Positions 1 to 10,767 are shown, numbered from the stretch's first letter. The stretch: 64,000 nt of DNA from Clostridia bacterium (GCA_018399635.1 JAGYOH010000005.1:94248-158247), one strand, 5' to 3'. A program made the numbers and translations. Notes: generated by a model not told the origin, from the letters alone.

Positions 1-572
1 TTCATGACCCGGGTGGACCGGCTCAGGCCGCTGGTATCCACCCCCCGCTGGGCCGCCACGACCCTGGCGGTGGGGGACATTCTGGGGCCGTTCTTGAAGG
101 CCAGGATATCCTTTTCAACGATCCGTCCCTTGGGTCCGGTTCCCGTCACCAGGCCGAGATCGATGCCCTTTTCCCGGGCCAGGCGCCTGGCGATGGGAGA
201 GGCCAGGATTTCTCCGGTGCCGGGGCTCCCCCCGGGGGCTTCCCGGGGAAGATCGGGGGAAGGGGGTGCCGCCTCTTCCTGAGGCGCCTTCTCCACGGCT
301 CCCCCTTCGGCCAGAAGGGCTTCGAACTCCTCTCCGGCTTCACCGATGATGCAGATGGGCATTTTGACCGGTACCTTGTCACCCTCCTCCCGGAGAATCT
401 TCAGAATGACACCGCTTCGGGTCGCATTGACGGTGTTGGTGATCTTGTCGGTTTCCACCTGTAGAAGTTCTTCTTCGGTGTTGACCCGATCTCCCTCCGC
501 CTTGAACCACTTGCCGATTTTTCCTTCGACCATGGTCAGACCGAGTTTAGGCATTCTCATTATTTCTGCCAT
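1..572 (-). CDS. dihydrolipoamide acyltransferase (E2) of a 2-oxoacid/acetoin dehydrogenase, N-terminal part
   Basis: The gene is cut by the left edge; about 190 residues are visible. Residues 1-80 form a lipoyl domain with the lipoylation motif ETDKITNTV (Lys43). A Pro/Ala/Glu-rich linker follows, then a peripheral-subunit-binding domain near residues 115-150 (ASPIARRLAREKGIDL, GTGPKGRIVEKDI). The catalytic acyltransferase core lies outside the window. E2 receives the acyl group made by E1 (genes at 4152-6105) and passes it to CoA. It starts 6 bp after the PPC-domain gene and is probably cotranscribed with it and the TRAP genes. The exact substrate (acetoin, pyruvate or a branched 2-oxoacid) cannot be told from this part. 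Confidence 0.9.
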   Translation of the reverse strand, partial: MAEIMRMPKLGLTMVEGKIGKWFKAEGDRVNTEEELLQVETDKITNTVNATRSGVILKILREEGDKVPVKMPICIIGEAGEEFEALLAEGGAVEKAPQEEAAPPSPDLPREAPGGSPGTGEILASPIARRLAREKGIDLGLVTGTGPKGRIVEKDILAFKNGPRMSPTARVVAAQRGVDTSGLSRSTRVM

Positions 573-578
573 ATATTT

Positions 579-1055
579 TCACTCCTCGATGAGGGGTTCC
601 AAAAAATAGAACCCGCTTTCTTTGTGATAATTTCTTCCCAGGGGAGCCTCACCCAGATCGTTGATCAGGATTTCCATGGTCGCCAGGACCAGGTTCCCCT
701 GAGCCACCAGATGACCGCTGTACAGCGTCATGTGCTCATCACTCATGTGGGCATGCAGGTGGATCTGGTGCCTGCCCTCCTGGTCCAGACCGACAAAGCC
801 CTGGCTGCCGATGAACTCGAAAATCCCTTTTTTGACCAGGGGCTCGGAATACCTGATCTTGAAAAAACTCGACGGGTCTTCGATGGCATAGACATAGGCC
901 AGTTGTTTCAGTGAACCGATGCAGGTGCTGATGCTGGCGGATTTGATCCCATGCTTGAGGCAGATCGCTTCAATGGCCGGGAGCAGATCGCTCCCGGGAA
1001 GGATTCTGGCGAAAATCTGTCTGCCGGGTGTGATGACGCAGTCCTTGAATCCCAT
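579..1055 (-). CDS. PPC-domain (DUF296) protein
   Basis: 158 residues, a single PPC/DUF296 domain. The diagnostic segment is HLHAHMSDEHM followed by SGHLVAQGNLVLATMEI, which matches the conserved His cluster and G-H-L/V signature of the family. In plants this fold accompanies AT-hook DNA-binding proteins; bacterial members stand alone and their role is poorly known, with metal binding by the His cluster suggested. It starts 1 bp after the dctM stop and precedes E2, so it belongs to the same transcript. A regulatory or small-molecule-binding role for the transported or oxidised substrate is inference only. Confidence 0.75.
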   Translation of the reverse strand: MGFKDCVITPGRQIFARILPGSDLLPAIEAICLKHGIKSASISTCIGSLKQLAYVYAIEDPSSFFKIRYSEPLVKKGIFEFIGSQGFVGLDQEGRHQIHLHAHMSDEHMTLYSGHLVAQGNLVLATMEILINDLGEAPLGRNYHKESGFYFLEPLIEE

Positions 1056-1056
1056 G

Positions 1057-2340
1057 TTAGAGTCCCATCAAGGTCGGCAGCCAGAGGGTGATGGCCGGGA
1101 CATAGGTGATGACCATCAGGGCGATGATGGAGGCGATCAAGAACGGCACCACGGAGGCGGAAATCTGATTCATGCCGATTTTCGAGATGCCGCAGGCGAC
1201 ATAGAGATTGACCCCCACCGGTGGCGTCACCTGGCCGATGGCCAGATTCACCGTCATGATCACGCCGAAAAGGGTCAGATCCACGCCCACCGCGTTGAGG
1301 ATGGGAATGAAGATCGGCAGCAGAATGTACATGGCGCTGATGGCGTCGATGAACATGCCGGCCACCAGCAGGAATATATTGATCATCAAGAGAATGATGA
1401 TTGGATTCATGGTCAATGACGTCATGGCATTGGCGATATTGTTGGCCACACCCTGGGTCGTGATGAGCCAGGCAAATACCGAAGCGGATGCCACGATCAG
1501 CATCACCGTCGCTGAACTGATGGAGGCGTCGACCAGCAACTCAAAAAGGTCTTTGAACTTCAACTCTTTATAGATAAAGAATCCAACGAAAAGGCCGTAA
1601 AAAACCACAACGCCGGCGGCTTCTGTCGGGGTGAAGACCCCGCTGTAGATGCCGCCTAGAATGATGACGGGAGTCATTAAACCCCAAAAGGCATTTTTGA
1701 GTGAAAGCAGCATTTCCTTGGGAGATGCCACCTTGTGGGTCTTGAGTTCGTATTTTCGTGAAACGATCAGGCTCACCACGATGAGTGACAGGCCGAAGAC
1801 CAGTCCCGGCACGATCCCCGCGATGAAGAGCTTGCCGATGGAAACCTGTGCCACGACCCCGTAGACCACAAAAGCGATGCTCGGGGGAATGATGATGCCG
1901 ATGGCGCCTGAGGTTGCGACGAGTGCTGAAGCCATCCCCTTGTCATAACCTTCCTCGTCCATGGCCGGAATCAGAATCGATCCCAAAGCCGCCACGGTGG
2001 CCGGTCCTGAACCTGAGATTGCTGCGAAAAATGATGAAGTGACCACGGTGACGATGGCCAGGCCGCCCTTGAGATGGCCGACGGACTTGTTGGCGAAGTC
2101 GATGAGCCTTCTTGAAATCCCCGCCCTTTCCATGATCATCCCCGCGAGGATGAAAAAGGGAATGGCCAGCAAAGTGAATTTCGCCGTGGCGGAGAACATG
2201 GTATAGGCATAGACCCGGGTGGGCAGATCAAAGGCCAGCAGGGTCACGACAGAGGCCAGTCCCAAGGCGGAGGCGATGGGCAGATTGAAAATGAGCAGGA
2301 CGAAGAAAAGTAAAAAAAGCGTAATACCGACAGGACCCAT
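1057..2340 (-). CDS. dctM: TRAP transporter large permease (DctM family)
   Basis: 427 residues and about 12 hydrophobic segments, the usual size of the TRAP large subunit that carries the sodium-driven substrate path. Typical family stretches are visible, such as SGSGPATVAALGSILIPAM and GQVTPPVGVNLYVACG. It pairs with the small permease encoded just upstream (adjacent stop and start) and with the binding protein at 2904-3965. A strong ribosome binding site, AAGGAGGGG, lies 6 bp before the ATG. The substrate is unknown; the setting inside a 2-oxoacid dehydrogenase cluster suggests a small carboxylate or hydroxy/oxo acid. Confidence 0.93.
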   Translation of the reverse strand: MGPVGITLFLLFFVLLIFNLPIASALGLASVVTLLAFDLPTRVYAYTMFSATAKFTLLAIPFFILAGMIMERAGISRRLIDFANKSVGHLKGGLAIVTVVTSSFFAAISGSGPATVAALGSILIPAMDEEGYDKGMASALVATSGAIGIIIPPSIAFVVYGVVAQVSIGKLFIAGIVPGLVFGLSLIVVSLIVSRKYELKTHKVASPKEMLLSLKNAFWGLMTPVIILGGIYSGVFTPTEAAGVVVFYGLFVGFFIYKELKFKDLFELLVDASISSATVMLIVASASVFAWLITTQGVANNIANAMTSLTMNPIIILLMINIFLLVAGMFIDAISAMYILLPIFIPILNAVGVDLTLFGVIMTVNLAIGQVTPPVGVNLYVACGISKIGMNQISASVVPFLIASIIALMVITYVPAITLWLPTLMGL

Positions 2341-2820
2341 TTATTTCCCCTCCTTGATCATGTATTCCGTACCGGCAATCAAAAAGCTGATTCCGATCAC
2401 AAAGGCACCCACGGGAATCGCCAGACCGAACCACCACTCCGGCAGTCCCAGGGCCGCCGTGGTCTGCCCGAAATCAAACTGGGATTTGGTCATTCCGTAA
2501 CCGAAGTAGACCAGCACAAAAAAGAGCGCCGCCGAGGCATAACTGCTGAGCACGATGATCCATTTCGAGAACTTCGGCGGGACTAATTCACTCAGAATCG
2601 TCAGTCCCAGATGAGCCCCCCGTCTGGCACCCAGTGCCGCACCGAAAAAGGTGTTGTAGACAAAGAGGTTGGTGGTCAATTCCTCGGTAAAGGATATTGA
2701 AGCATGTATCACATAACGCGAGATGACATTGGAAAAGTTCAGGGTCGCCATGACGGCCAGACTGATCACCAGTCCCCACTTGAAAATCTTCTCAATGTAA
2801 TCGTCATAAAATCTAATCAC
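2341..2820 (-). CDS. dctQ: TRAP transporter small permease (DctQ family)
   Basis: 159 residues with four predicted membrane segments and the family pattern around RRGAHLGL after the second helix. It forms the membrane complex with the DctM-type protein. The start is a GTG at 2820 preceded by AAGGCGGTG with 5 bp spacing; no ATG fits as well. The gene follows the binding-protein gene after an 83 bp spacer that holds a strong hairpin, a common arrangement that lets the binding protein be made in excess. Confidence 0.92.
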   Translation of the reverse strand: MIRFYDDYIEKIFKWGLVISLAVMATLNFSNVISRYVIHASISFTEELTTNLFVYNTFFGAALGARRGAHLGLTILSELVPPKFSKWIIVLSSYASAALFFVLVYFGYGMTKSQFDFGQTTAALGLPEWWFGLAIPVGAFVIGISFLIAGTEYMIKEGK

Positions 2821-2839
2821 TTGATCACCGCCTTATAAT

Positions 2840-2870
2840 GGTGATGTGGCTTGCAAGAAGCCACATCACC
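2840..2870 (-). other. intercistronic hairpin between dctP and dctQ
   Basis: A perfect inverted repeat with 13 bp arms and a 5-base loop (arms 2840-2852 and 2858-2870). No T-tract follows it on the transcribed strand, so it is more likely an mRNA-stabilising or attenuating stem than a full terminator. Such stems often raise binding-protein levels relative to the permease. Confidence 0.7.
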
Positions 2871-2903
2871 CGTTTTGATCATCCTTTTCCTACAGGATGC
2901 CTG

Positions 2904-3965
2904 CTACTCTCTGAATGCGTCAATCAGGTCCTTGCCGATGATTTCTTCGTATTTCTCGTAAACCGGTACCATTTTCTCCTGGAAGACGGCGATTTCTTCA
3001 TCCGTAAGGGCTGTCACGGTCATGCCTTCGGCTTCAAGGAGTGCCACAGCGGCGGCGCCTTCTTCACGATTGAGTTTCTTCTGATATTCAGTGGCTTCTT
3101 GACCGGCTTCGATGAAGATCTCCTGAAGCTCTGGAGACATGGAATCGAAGAGGTCCTTGTTGATACCCAGTACGATGGGGTCATAGGAATAGTTCCACAG
3201 GGAAATGTACTTCTGGACTTCATAGAGCTTGCTGGTGGTGATGATGGAAAGGGGATTTTCCTGACCGTCGATGGTGCCCTGTTGCAGGGAGGTGAAGACT
3301 TCAGAGAAGTTCATGCTCGTGGGGTCGGCACCCAGCTCCTTGAAGAGGTCGATGTACATGTTGATTCCGGGAATCCTGATCTTGAGACCATCCATGTCGG
3401 CGGGGGTCTTGATTTCCTTCACATTGTTGGTGATCTGTCTGAAACCGTTTTCTCCAAAGCCGAGGGGCATGACATTGTTGGCCAGAAGTATTTCGTTGAT
3501 GGCGTCTCCGCCGGCACCGGCCAGGGCGGCATCGGCCTTTTCTTCATTGGGCAGCAGCCAGGGCAGTGAAATAACGCCGAACTCAGGAGCCAGGATCGAA
3601 TAGATGATGGTGGAGTGGAAGGAAAGATCCGTGACTCCGGTTTGAAGCTGCTCGATACCCTTGGTCTGGGATCCGCTGGAAAGCTGCTCATTGGCATAGA
3701 CCGTCACGGTCACATTGCCGCCGGTTTTTTCGCTGAGCAGTTCACCGAAGTATTCCCCACCCTTGTACCAGGATGACGTGTCTGAAGTGGACACACTCAT
3801 GTTCAGGTTCATCTTGGGAAATTCAACCGCCGGTTCAGCAGGCGCTTCTTCACCCGCAGCCGGTTCTTCTGCAGGCGCCGGTGCAGGCTCTTCAGCAGCA
3901 CAACCCACTGCGAAAACGCCTACGATGACTACGAGCATCAATACCATCCATAAACTTTTTTTCAT
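2904..3965 (-). CDS. dctP: TRAP transporter solute-binding lipoprotein (DctP family)
   Basis: 353 residues. It has a lipoprotein signal ending at VGC (Cys22), an Ala/Pro/Glu-rich linker, then a DctP fold. Family landmarks include GADPTSMNFSEVFTSLQQG and DGQENPLS near the middle, where the substrate-carboxylate-contacting Arg segment (LKIRIPG) also occurs. It captures substrate outside the cell and delivers it to the QM permease. The RBS GAGGAGG is well placed. It has its own extended -10 promoter at 4072-4100 but may also receive read-through from the E1 genes, since no terminator is visible between them. Confidence 0.94.
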   Translation of the reverse strand: MKKSLWMVLMLVVIVGVFAVGCAAEEPAPAPAEEPAAGEEAPAEPAVEFPKMNLNMSVSTSDTSSWYKGGEYFGELLSEKTGGNVTVTVYANEQLSSGSQTKGIEQLQTGVTDLSFHSTIIYSILAPEFGVISLPWLLPNEEKADAALAGAGGDAINEILLANNVMPLGFGENGFRQITNNVKEIKTPADMDGLKIRIPGINMYIDLFKELGADPTSMNFSEVFTSLQQGTIDGQENPLSIITTSKLYEVQKYISLWNYSYDPIVLGINKDLFDSMSPELQEIFIEAGQEATEYQKKLNREEGAAAVALLEAEGMTVTALTDEEIAVFQEKMVPVYEKYEEIIGKDLIDAFRE

Positions 3966-4071
3966 AATAATCCTCCTCTATTTTCTACTTATTTGAAAAC
4001 CTTTCAAGAACCTGTGAGGCAGCTCGCTTCCCCTCTGACTCGAGAAACCCACCTGTCTTGAAATTACTCAT

Positions 4072-4100
4072 ATCATAGCACAAGTCCCCAGACATGTCCT
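4072..4100 (-). promoter_or_regulatory. promoter upstream of the TRAP genes
   Basis: On the minus strand an extended -10 (TGCTATGAT; hexamer 4072-4077) lies 17 bp from a weak -35 (AGGACA, 4095-4100). It would allow the TRAP-PPC-E2 genes to be transcribed independently of the sigma-54 promoter that drives E1. Confidence 0.5.
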
Positions 4101-4151
4101 TGAAAAAGGTTTGCAAAACATGAAATTCGACTCTTTTTTTGAAGATGCCAA

Positions 4152-5129
4152 CTATTTGAACATGCCCCGGATGCCGTCGACGATTTCCTGGGTTTTAGGG
4201 CGGTAGGCCTCTTCCAGGGTGGGACTGAAGGGAACCGGCGTGAATTTCGCACCTACCCGGATGATGGGGGCGTCGAGGTAATCAATGGCTTCCTCCGCCA
4301 CCACGGCGGCCACCTCGCCGCCGAGTCCGCCTTTTTTCACCGCCTCATGGGCGATCAGCAGCCGGTGGGTCTTTTTCACCGATTCAATCACGGTTTTCTC
4401 ATCGAAGGGGGACAGGGTGATCAGGTCGATGACTTCGACGCTGTAACCCTCCCCTTCCAGAATTCCGGCCGCCTCGAGGGCGCTCTGCATCATGACGGAG
4501 TAGGAAACGATGGTGACGTCTCTACCCTCCTTGACCACTCTGGCCTTGCCGATTTCCACCAGGAGTTCCTCTTCCTCTGAAACCGGACCGCTTTGACGGT
4601 ACAGGTCCTTGTTTTCAAAATAGATGATGGGATCGTCACTCCGGATGGCGGCCTTCAAGAGGCCCTTGGCATCGGAGGGATTCGAAGGCGCCACCACCTT
4701 GATTCCGGGAATATTGTTGAACCAGGCTTCAATGCTCTGGGAATGCTGGGCGGCGCCGGAACGGATCAGCCCGTCGGGTGCCCGGATGACCATGGGAATC
4801 TTGGTCTGTCCCCCGAACATGTACCTGATTTTCGCCATCTGATTGAACACCTCATCCATGGTGATTCCCATGAAATCCGCAAAGTGCATGTCCGCCACGG
4901 GACGCATACCGGCAAGGGCGGCCCCGATGGCCGCGCCGATGATGGCGGTTTCTGAAATGGGCGTGTCCATGATCCGGTCGGTTCCGAATTCATCGGGCAG
5001 GCCCTTGAATTGTCCGAAAATCCCCCCTTGTCGGGCGATATCCTCACCCATGACAAAGATGGTATCATCTCTTCGCATCTCTTCCGTCATCGCTTCAAGG
5101 GTTGCTTGTGAAAATGTGATTTCTCTCAT
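4152..5129 (-). CDS. acoB: 2-oxoacid/acetoin dehydrogenase E1 component, beta subunit
   Basis: 325 residues, full length for a transketolase-like E1 beta chain. It shows MGEDIARQGG near the start, the central GIKVVAPSNPSDAKGLL motif and the C-terminal transketolase domain (LIAHEAVKKGGLGGEVAA). With the alpha subunit it forms the ThDP-dependent decarboxylase that loads the acyl group on E2. It lies 16 bp after the alpha gene with a consensus RBS. Similarity patterns fit acetoin or pyruvate dehydrogenase equally; the AcoR-like activator next door favours acetoin, but that is inference, and the symbol is provisional. Confidence 0.85.
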   Translation of the reverse strand: MREITFSQATLEAMTEEMRRDDTIFVMGEDIARQGGIFGQFKGLPDEFGTDRIMDTPISETAIIGAAIGAALAGMRPVADMHFADFMGITMDEVFNQMAKIRYMFGGQTKIPMVIRAPDGLIRSGAAQHSQSIEAWFNNIPGIKVVAPSNPSDAKGLLKAAIRSDDPIIYFENKDLYRQSGPVSEEEELLVEIGKARVVKEGRDVTIVSYSVMMQSALEAAGILEGEGYSVEVIDLITLSPFDEKTVIESVKKTHRLLIAHEAVKKGGLGGEVAAVVAEEAIDYLDAPIIRVGAKFTPVPFSPTLEEAYRPKTQEIVDGIRGMFK

Positions 5130-5145
5130 GATATCACCTCCTTTT

Positions 5146-6105
5146 CTAGTCTACGTACAGGTCTTCATACAAAGCGCTTTCATCGGGGAAAGGACTTTCC
5201 AGCGCGAATTTCACAGCGGCTTCGATTTCTTCATCGACCTCCTGGATGATCTGGTCGATCTCCTTGCGGGTCAGGAGCCTGCCTTCGAGAACCTGGGCCT
5301 CGTAGCGCTTGATGGGATCACTGGCCTCGAAGCGTTTGTGCACTTCCTGGGCCGTCCGGTACATTTCAGGATCTCCCACGTAGTGGCCCTTGATCCGGTA
5401 GGTTTTCATTTCCAGCAGGCTGGGTCCGAGACCCTTCCTGGCTCTCTCGATCGCCTGAGCGGCCACCTCGTAGACCTCGAGGACATTGTTGCCGTCCACG
5501 ATCACCCCGGGCACGTCATAGCCCTTGGCCCGGACGGAGATGTCCTTGATGGCAGTGGTGGTTTCATAGGGGGTGGTGGAGGCCCATTCGTTGTTTTCAC
5601 AGACAAAAACCACCGGCAGATTCCAGGCCGAGGCCATGTTGAGGGCTTCGTGGAAGGTCCCGCGGTTGGAGGCGCCGTCTCCGAAAAAGACCACGGAGAC
5701 ATTGTCGGTCTTTTTGATCTTTTCCGCCAGAGCGGCCCCCGTGGCCAGGGTGTATCCGCCACCCACGATGCCGTTGGCTCCCAGCATGCCGACGCTGAAA
5801 TCCGCGATATGCATGGAGCCGCCCTTGCCCTTGCAGTATCCCGTACTTTTTCCAAATAGTTCCGCCATCATCCGGTCGGTCCTTGCTCCCTTGGCAATGG
5901 TGTGACCATGACCGCGATGGGTACTCTGAATATAGTCTTTATGGGTCAAATTGGCGCAAACTCCGGTTGCAATCGCTTCCTCACCGATGTACAGGTGAAC
6001 AAAACCAGGAATCTCTCCCTTCATAGAAAACTCTTCAATCTTCTTCTCGAAGGTCCGGATCCGGTACATGGTTCTATACAGATCGGAATAAAACTGTTTA
6101 TCCAT
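5146..6105 (-). CDS. acoA: 2-oxoacid/acetoin dehydrogenase E1 component, alpha subunit
   Basis: 319 residues, a complete E1 alpha chain. The ThDP-binding motif begins at GDG (142-144) and ends at NN (171-172), the expected spacing. HRGHGHTIAKG and GKGGSMHIAD are typical of the short AcoA/PdhA type. It is the first gene after the -24/-12 promoter at 6145-6160 and has an AGGAGG ribosome binding site. Shared regulation with acetoin catabolism clusters is suggested by the sigma-54 activator encoded next to it. Confidence 0.87.
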   Translation of the reverse strand: MDKQFYSDLYRTMYRIRTFEKKIEEFSMKGEIPGFVHLYIGEEAIATGVCANLTHKDYIQSTHRGHGHTIAKGARTDRMMAELFGKSTGYCKGKGGSMHIADFSVGMLGANGIVGGGYTLATGAALAEKIKKTDNVSVVFFGDGASNRGTFHEALNMASAWNLPVVFVCENNEWASTTPYETTTAIKDISVRAKGYDVPGVIVDGNNVLEVYEVAAQAIERARKGLGPSLLEMKTYRIKGHYVGDPEMYRTAQEVHKRFEASDPIKRYEAQVLEGRLLTRKEIDQIIQEVDEEIEAAVKFALESPFPDESALYEDLYVD

Positions 6106-6144
6106 TCATTTGCTCCTCCTTTCTGGGTTGTGCCTCTATATACA

Positions 6145-6160
6145 AGCAAGACCGATGCCA
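6145..6160 (-). promoter_or_regulatory. sigma-54 (-24/-12) promoter for the E1 operon
   Basis: The minus strand reads TGGCATCGGTCTTGCT, which fits TGGCAC-N5-TTGCW with one mismatch and the exact GG/GC spacing. The predicted start lies about 30 bp before the E1 alpha ATG. The adjacent regulator is a sigma-54 activator, which supports the call. Confidence 0.85.
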
Positions 6161-6230
6161 AAGTCCTCAGAACCCTGAAAGGCAGTCCTTCAAAGGCCTG
6201 TCTCCCCGGGATTCAAAAAATCGCCAAAAG

Positions 6231-6257
6231 AAAAAACGCTCAAATTTTGAGCGTTTT
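6231..6257 (-). terminator. terminator of the sigma-54 activator gene
   Basis: A perfect 11 bp stem with a 3-base loop (arms 6233-6243 and 6247-6257) is followed on the minus strand by a run of six T. It lies about 85 bp after the activator stop and before the E1 promoter. Confidence 0.8.
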
Positions 6258-6322
6258 CATCCTTTGACACCACTGAGCCCTTGTGTTCACTGGATTCAGC
6301 AGGGGGCGTTCATATTTTGAGC

Positions 6323-6341
6323 AGTGTGCAATATTTGCACA

Positions 6342-6343
<2 letters not shown>
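6323..6343. promoter_or_regulatory. palindromic upstream activator site for the E1 operon
   Basis: Perfect inverted repeat AGTGTGCAA-TAT-TTGCACACT overlapping the activator stop codon. Its centre is about 200 bp upstream of the predicted sigma-54 start site, the usual distance for enhancer-bound activators. A related 19 bp site lies in the activator's own promoter at 8244-8262. Confidence 0.75.
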
Positions 6344-8165
<1,822 letters not shown>

Positions 8166-8230
8166 GTTTACCCCCTTGGTCAAGGCCTGACGGACCTGCC
8201 GTCTGCCTGTAGATGCAACTTGACGGCTTT

Positions 8231-8262
8231 ATTATATCATAAAGTGTCCTGAAATTGCACAC
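8231..8262 (-). promoter_or_regulatory. activator gene promoter with overlapping operator
   Basis: An extended -10 (TGATATAAT; hexamer 8231-8236) is preceded by a 19 bp imperfect palindrome at 8244-8262. That site matches the perfect one at 6323-6343 at 14 of 19 positions and covers the -35 region. This placement predicts that the activator represses its own gene. Confidence 0.6.
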
Positions 8263-8267
8263 CAGGG

Positions 8268-8291
8268 CAAAAAAACAGCCCGAAGGCTGTT
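8268..8291 (-). terminator. htpG terminator
   Basis: Stem AACAGCC/GGCTGTT with a CGAA loop (8274-8291) followed on the minus strand by seven T. It directly follows the htpG coding end. Confidence 0.8.
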
Positions 8292-8294
8292 GGG

Positions 8295-10181
8295 TTATTT
8301 CATGATTTTGACGATGTCCTCGGTGAACTTCAGGGGATCCTCGATGGGCAGCCCCTCGATGAGGAGGGCCTGGTTGTAGAGAATTCCGGCATACAGACCC
8401 ACCTTTTCGAGATCCTCCTGGTCAAAGGCCTGCTTCAGGGCGCCATAGACCTCGTGGTTGATGTTGATTTCGAGGACCTTCTCGGCGGAGATTTTCTGGT
8501 CATTGGGCATGGCGTTGAGGATTTTCTCCATCTCGATGGAAACCTCCCCTTCGTTGGCCAGGCAGACCGGATGATGCTTGAGCCGGTTTGAAATCCTGAC
8601 ATCCTTGACCTTGTCCTTGAGCTGGTCCTTCAGGTAGTCGAACAACTCCCTGGTGCGGTCATCCCGGTCTTCTTCCTTTTCTTCCCTTTCAGTTTCGAAA
8701 CCCAGATCGGATCCGGAAACCGACTTGAAGGTCCTGCCCTCGTATTCCGACAGGATCCGGATGGCGAATTCATCCACATCCTCCGTGAAATAGAGGATTT
8801 CATAGCCCTTCTCCGCCACCATTTCCGTCTGGGGCATTTTTTTGATTTTATCCAGGGAATCCCCGGAGGCGTAATAGATGTACTTCTGGTCCTCGGCCAT
8901 GGCCTCGACGTATTCCTTGAGACTGACCAGGTCCTCCCGCGTTGAGGAATGGAAGAGGACGAGGTCCTTCAATTCATCCTTGTTGACGCCGAAGCCGTCG
9001 TATATGCCGTATTTCAGCTGGCGGCCGAAGGTTTCGAAGAACTGCTTGTAATTGTCCCGGTCCTCTTCAAGCATGGCCACGAGTTCCTTTTTGATTTTTC
9101 CCTGGATGTTCTTGGCGATGCGTTTGAGCTGCTGGTCCTTTTGCAGGATTTCACGGGAAATGTTGAGGGACAGGTCCTCGGAATCCACCATGCCCTTGAC
9201 AAAGCTGAAATAGTCCGGCAGCAGATCGGCACTCTTGTTCATGATGAGCACGCCCTTGGAATAGAGTTCGAGACCTTTTTCATATTCCTTGGTGTAGTAA
9301 TCGAAGGGCATGGTCTTGGGGATGTAGAGGATGGCATTGAAGCTGACCATGCCGTCGGCATTGTAGTGGATGGTCTTCAAGGGCTCGTCAAAGCCGTAGT
9401 GCTTTTCCTGATAGAAATTGCGGTAGTCCTCCTGGGTGAGCTCGTCCTTGTTTTTCTTCCAGATGGGGACCATGCTGTTGACGGTCTCGATGGTCTCATA
9501 GCTTTCATATTCGTCCTCGGTCCCCTCCTTGACCCTGGACCGGGTCACTGGCATCATGATGGGATAGCGGATGAAATCGGAATATTTCTTGATCACGGAC
9601 CTGAGGCCGTATTCCGTCAGGTATTCATCGTAGTTGTCGTCCTCGGTGTTTTCCTTGATCTTCATGATGATTTCGGTGCCGACCTCTTCCTTCTGGGCCT
9701 CGACGATGGTGTAGCCGTCGGCCCCCTGGGAAATCCATTCATGGGCGACCTCTGATCCGTAGGCCCTGGAAATCACCCTGACCTCGCCGGCCACCATGAA
9801 GGAGGCGTAAAAACCCACCCCGAACTGGCCGATGATATCGATGCCGTCGTGACTCCCGGCCTTGTTCTTGAAGTCGAAGGTCCCGCTTTTGGCGATGGTT
9901 CCGAGGTTGTCGGCGAGTTCCTCTTCGGTCATCCCGATGCCCGTGTCGGAAACCTTCAAGATCCTCCGGTCCTTGTCGTATTCGATCATGATCTTGAAAT
10001 CATCACGATTGAATTCGATGGCCTCCTCCGTGAGGGCTTTATAGTACATTTTATCCATGGCATCGGAGGCATTGGAAATCAGTTCCCTTAAAAAGATCTC
10101 CTTGTGGGTGTAGATCGAGTTGATCATCAGGTCCAGGAGTCTCTGGGACTCCGCCTTGAACTTGCGTCTGGCCAATTGCAT
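8295..10181 (-). CDS. htpG: molecular chaperone HtpG (Hsp90 family)
   Basis: 628 residues, full length. N-terminal GHKL ATPase motifs are clear: [23 protein letters not shown] and [14 protein letters not shown]. Middle and C-terminal dimerisation domains follow. Hsp90 chaperones refold or hold client proteins in the cytoplasm in an ATP-dependent cycle. It lies downstream of hsp20, separated by a strong terminator hairpin at 10211-10242, so it either depends on read-through from the CIRCE-controlled promoter or on a weak promoter I cannot identify. Confidence 0.97.
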   Translation of the reverse strand: MQLARRKFKAESQRLLDLMINSIYTHKEIFLRELISNASDAMDKMYYKALTEEAIEFNRDDFKIMIEYDKDRRILKVSDTGIGMTEEELADNLGTIAKSGTFDFKNKAGSHDGIDIIGQFGVGFYASFMVAGEVRVISRAYGSEVAHEWISQGADGYTIVEAQKEEVGTEIIMKIKENTEDDNYDEYLTEYGLRSVIKKYSDFIRYPIMMPVTRSRVKEGTEDEYESYETIETVNSMVPIWKKNKDELTQEDYRNFYQEKHYGFDEPLKTIHYNADGMVSFNAILYIPKTMPFDYYTKEYEKGLELYSKGVLIMNKSADLLPDYFSFVKGMVDSEDLSLNISREILQKDQQLKRIAKNIQGKIKKELVAMLEEDRDNYKQFFETFGRQLKYGIYDGFGVNKDELKDLVLFHSSTREDLVSLKEYVEAMAEDQKYIYYASGDSLDKIKKMPQTEMVAEKGYEILYFTEDVDEFAIRILSEYEGRTFKSVSGSDLGFETEREEKEEDRDDRTRELFDYLKDQLKDKVKDVRISNRLKHHPVCLANEGEVSIEMEKILNAMPNDQKISAEKVLEININHEVYGALKQAFDQEDLEKVGLYAGILYNQALLIEGLPIEDPLKFTEDIVKIMK

Positions 10182-10210
10182 TCATCCTTTCTTCTTTTGA
10201 TATATTGAAA

Positions 10211-10242
10211 AATGCACCCAGACCCGTGAGCCTAGGTGCATT
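10211..10242 (-). terminator. terminator/attenuator between hsp20 and htpG
   Basis: Eleven-bp arms (one G-U pair) with a 10-base loop, followed on the minus strand by five T. It sits 12 bp after hsp20 and 30 bp before htpG and may set the ratio of the two chaperones. Confidence 0.75.
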
Positions 10243-10253
10243 CTAAGGCGAGA

Positions 10254-10703
10254 TCACTCAATTTCAATTTCTAGGGCTTTGGCGGCCTTTTCAATTCTGG
10301 GGACTTCGAGTCTCAGGACACCCTCCTTCAAGGTCGCCTTGATGCCGTCTTCATCGGCATCCTTGAGGTAGATGGAGCGACTCATGGTGCAGATTCTCCG
10401 CTCCCTGTGGATGTACTTGTCCTCTTCTTTCTTGATGTCCTCGTTCTTTTCGATGCCGATGGTCAGTTTCCCCTCATTGATGTCGAGCTTGATCTCCTCC
10501 CGCTTCACTCCGGGCATCTCCGCCTCGATGACATAGCCTGTCTCGTCCTCCATGACGTCGATCTTGAAGGTATCCCGGGCCAGTGAGCGTCTTGAGTTCA
10601 ACCACGGGTCAGCGAAAAAATCATCCAGCATATTGTAGAAGTCATCAAAACCAGATTTTTTAGTGCTGACGGGGTTGAAATTGAATGGTACCAATCCAGC
10701 CAT
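10254..10703 (-). CDS. small heat shock protein, Hsp20/alpha-crystallin family
   Basis: 149 residues, normal length. The alpha-crystallin domain spans about residues 40-140 with GVKREEIKLDINEGKLTI and the A-x-L-K-x-G-V-L motif seen as ATLKEGVLRLEVP. These ATP-independent holdases bind unfolding proteins. The promoter is near consensus and overlaps a perfect CIRCE element, so expression should be controlled by HrcA, which is not encoded in this window. Confidence 0.95.
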   Translation of the reverse strand: MAGLVPFNFNPVSTKKSGFDDFYNMLDDFFADPWLNSRRSLARDTFKIDVMEDETGYVIEAEMPGVKREEIKLDINEGKLTIGIEKNEDIKKEEDKYIHRERRICTMSRSIYLKDADEDGIKATLKEGVLRLEVPRIEKAAKALEIEIE

Positions 10704-10730
10704 CTTAACAACTCCCTTCCTTTGGTTTTA

Positions 10731-10757
10731 TTAGCACTCTATTGTGTTGAGTGCTAA
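10731..10757. promoter_or_regulatory. CIRCE element (HrcA operator)
   Basis: TTAGCACTC-N9-GAGTGCTAA, a perfect 9-9-9 CIRCE inverted repeat, located just downstream of the hsp20 -10 box. Its position blocks transcription when HrcA is bound. Confidence 0.97.
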
Positions 10758-10767
10758 CTTCACTTTA

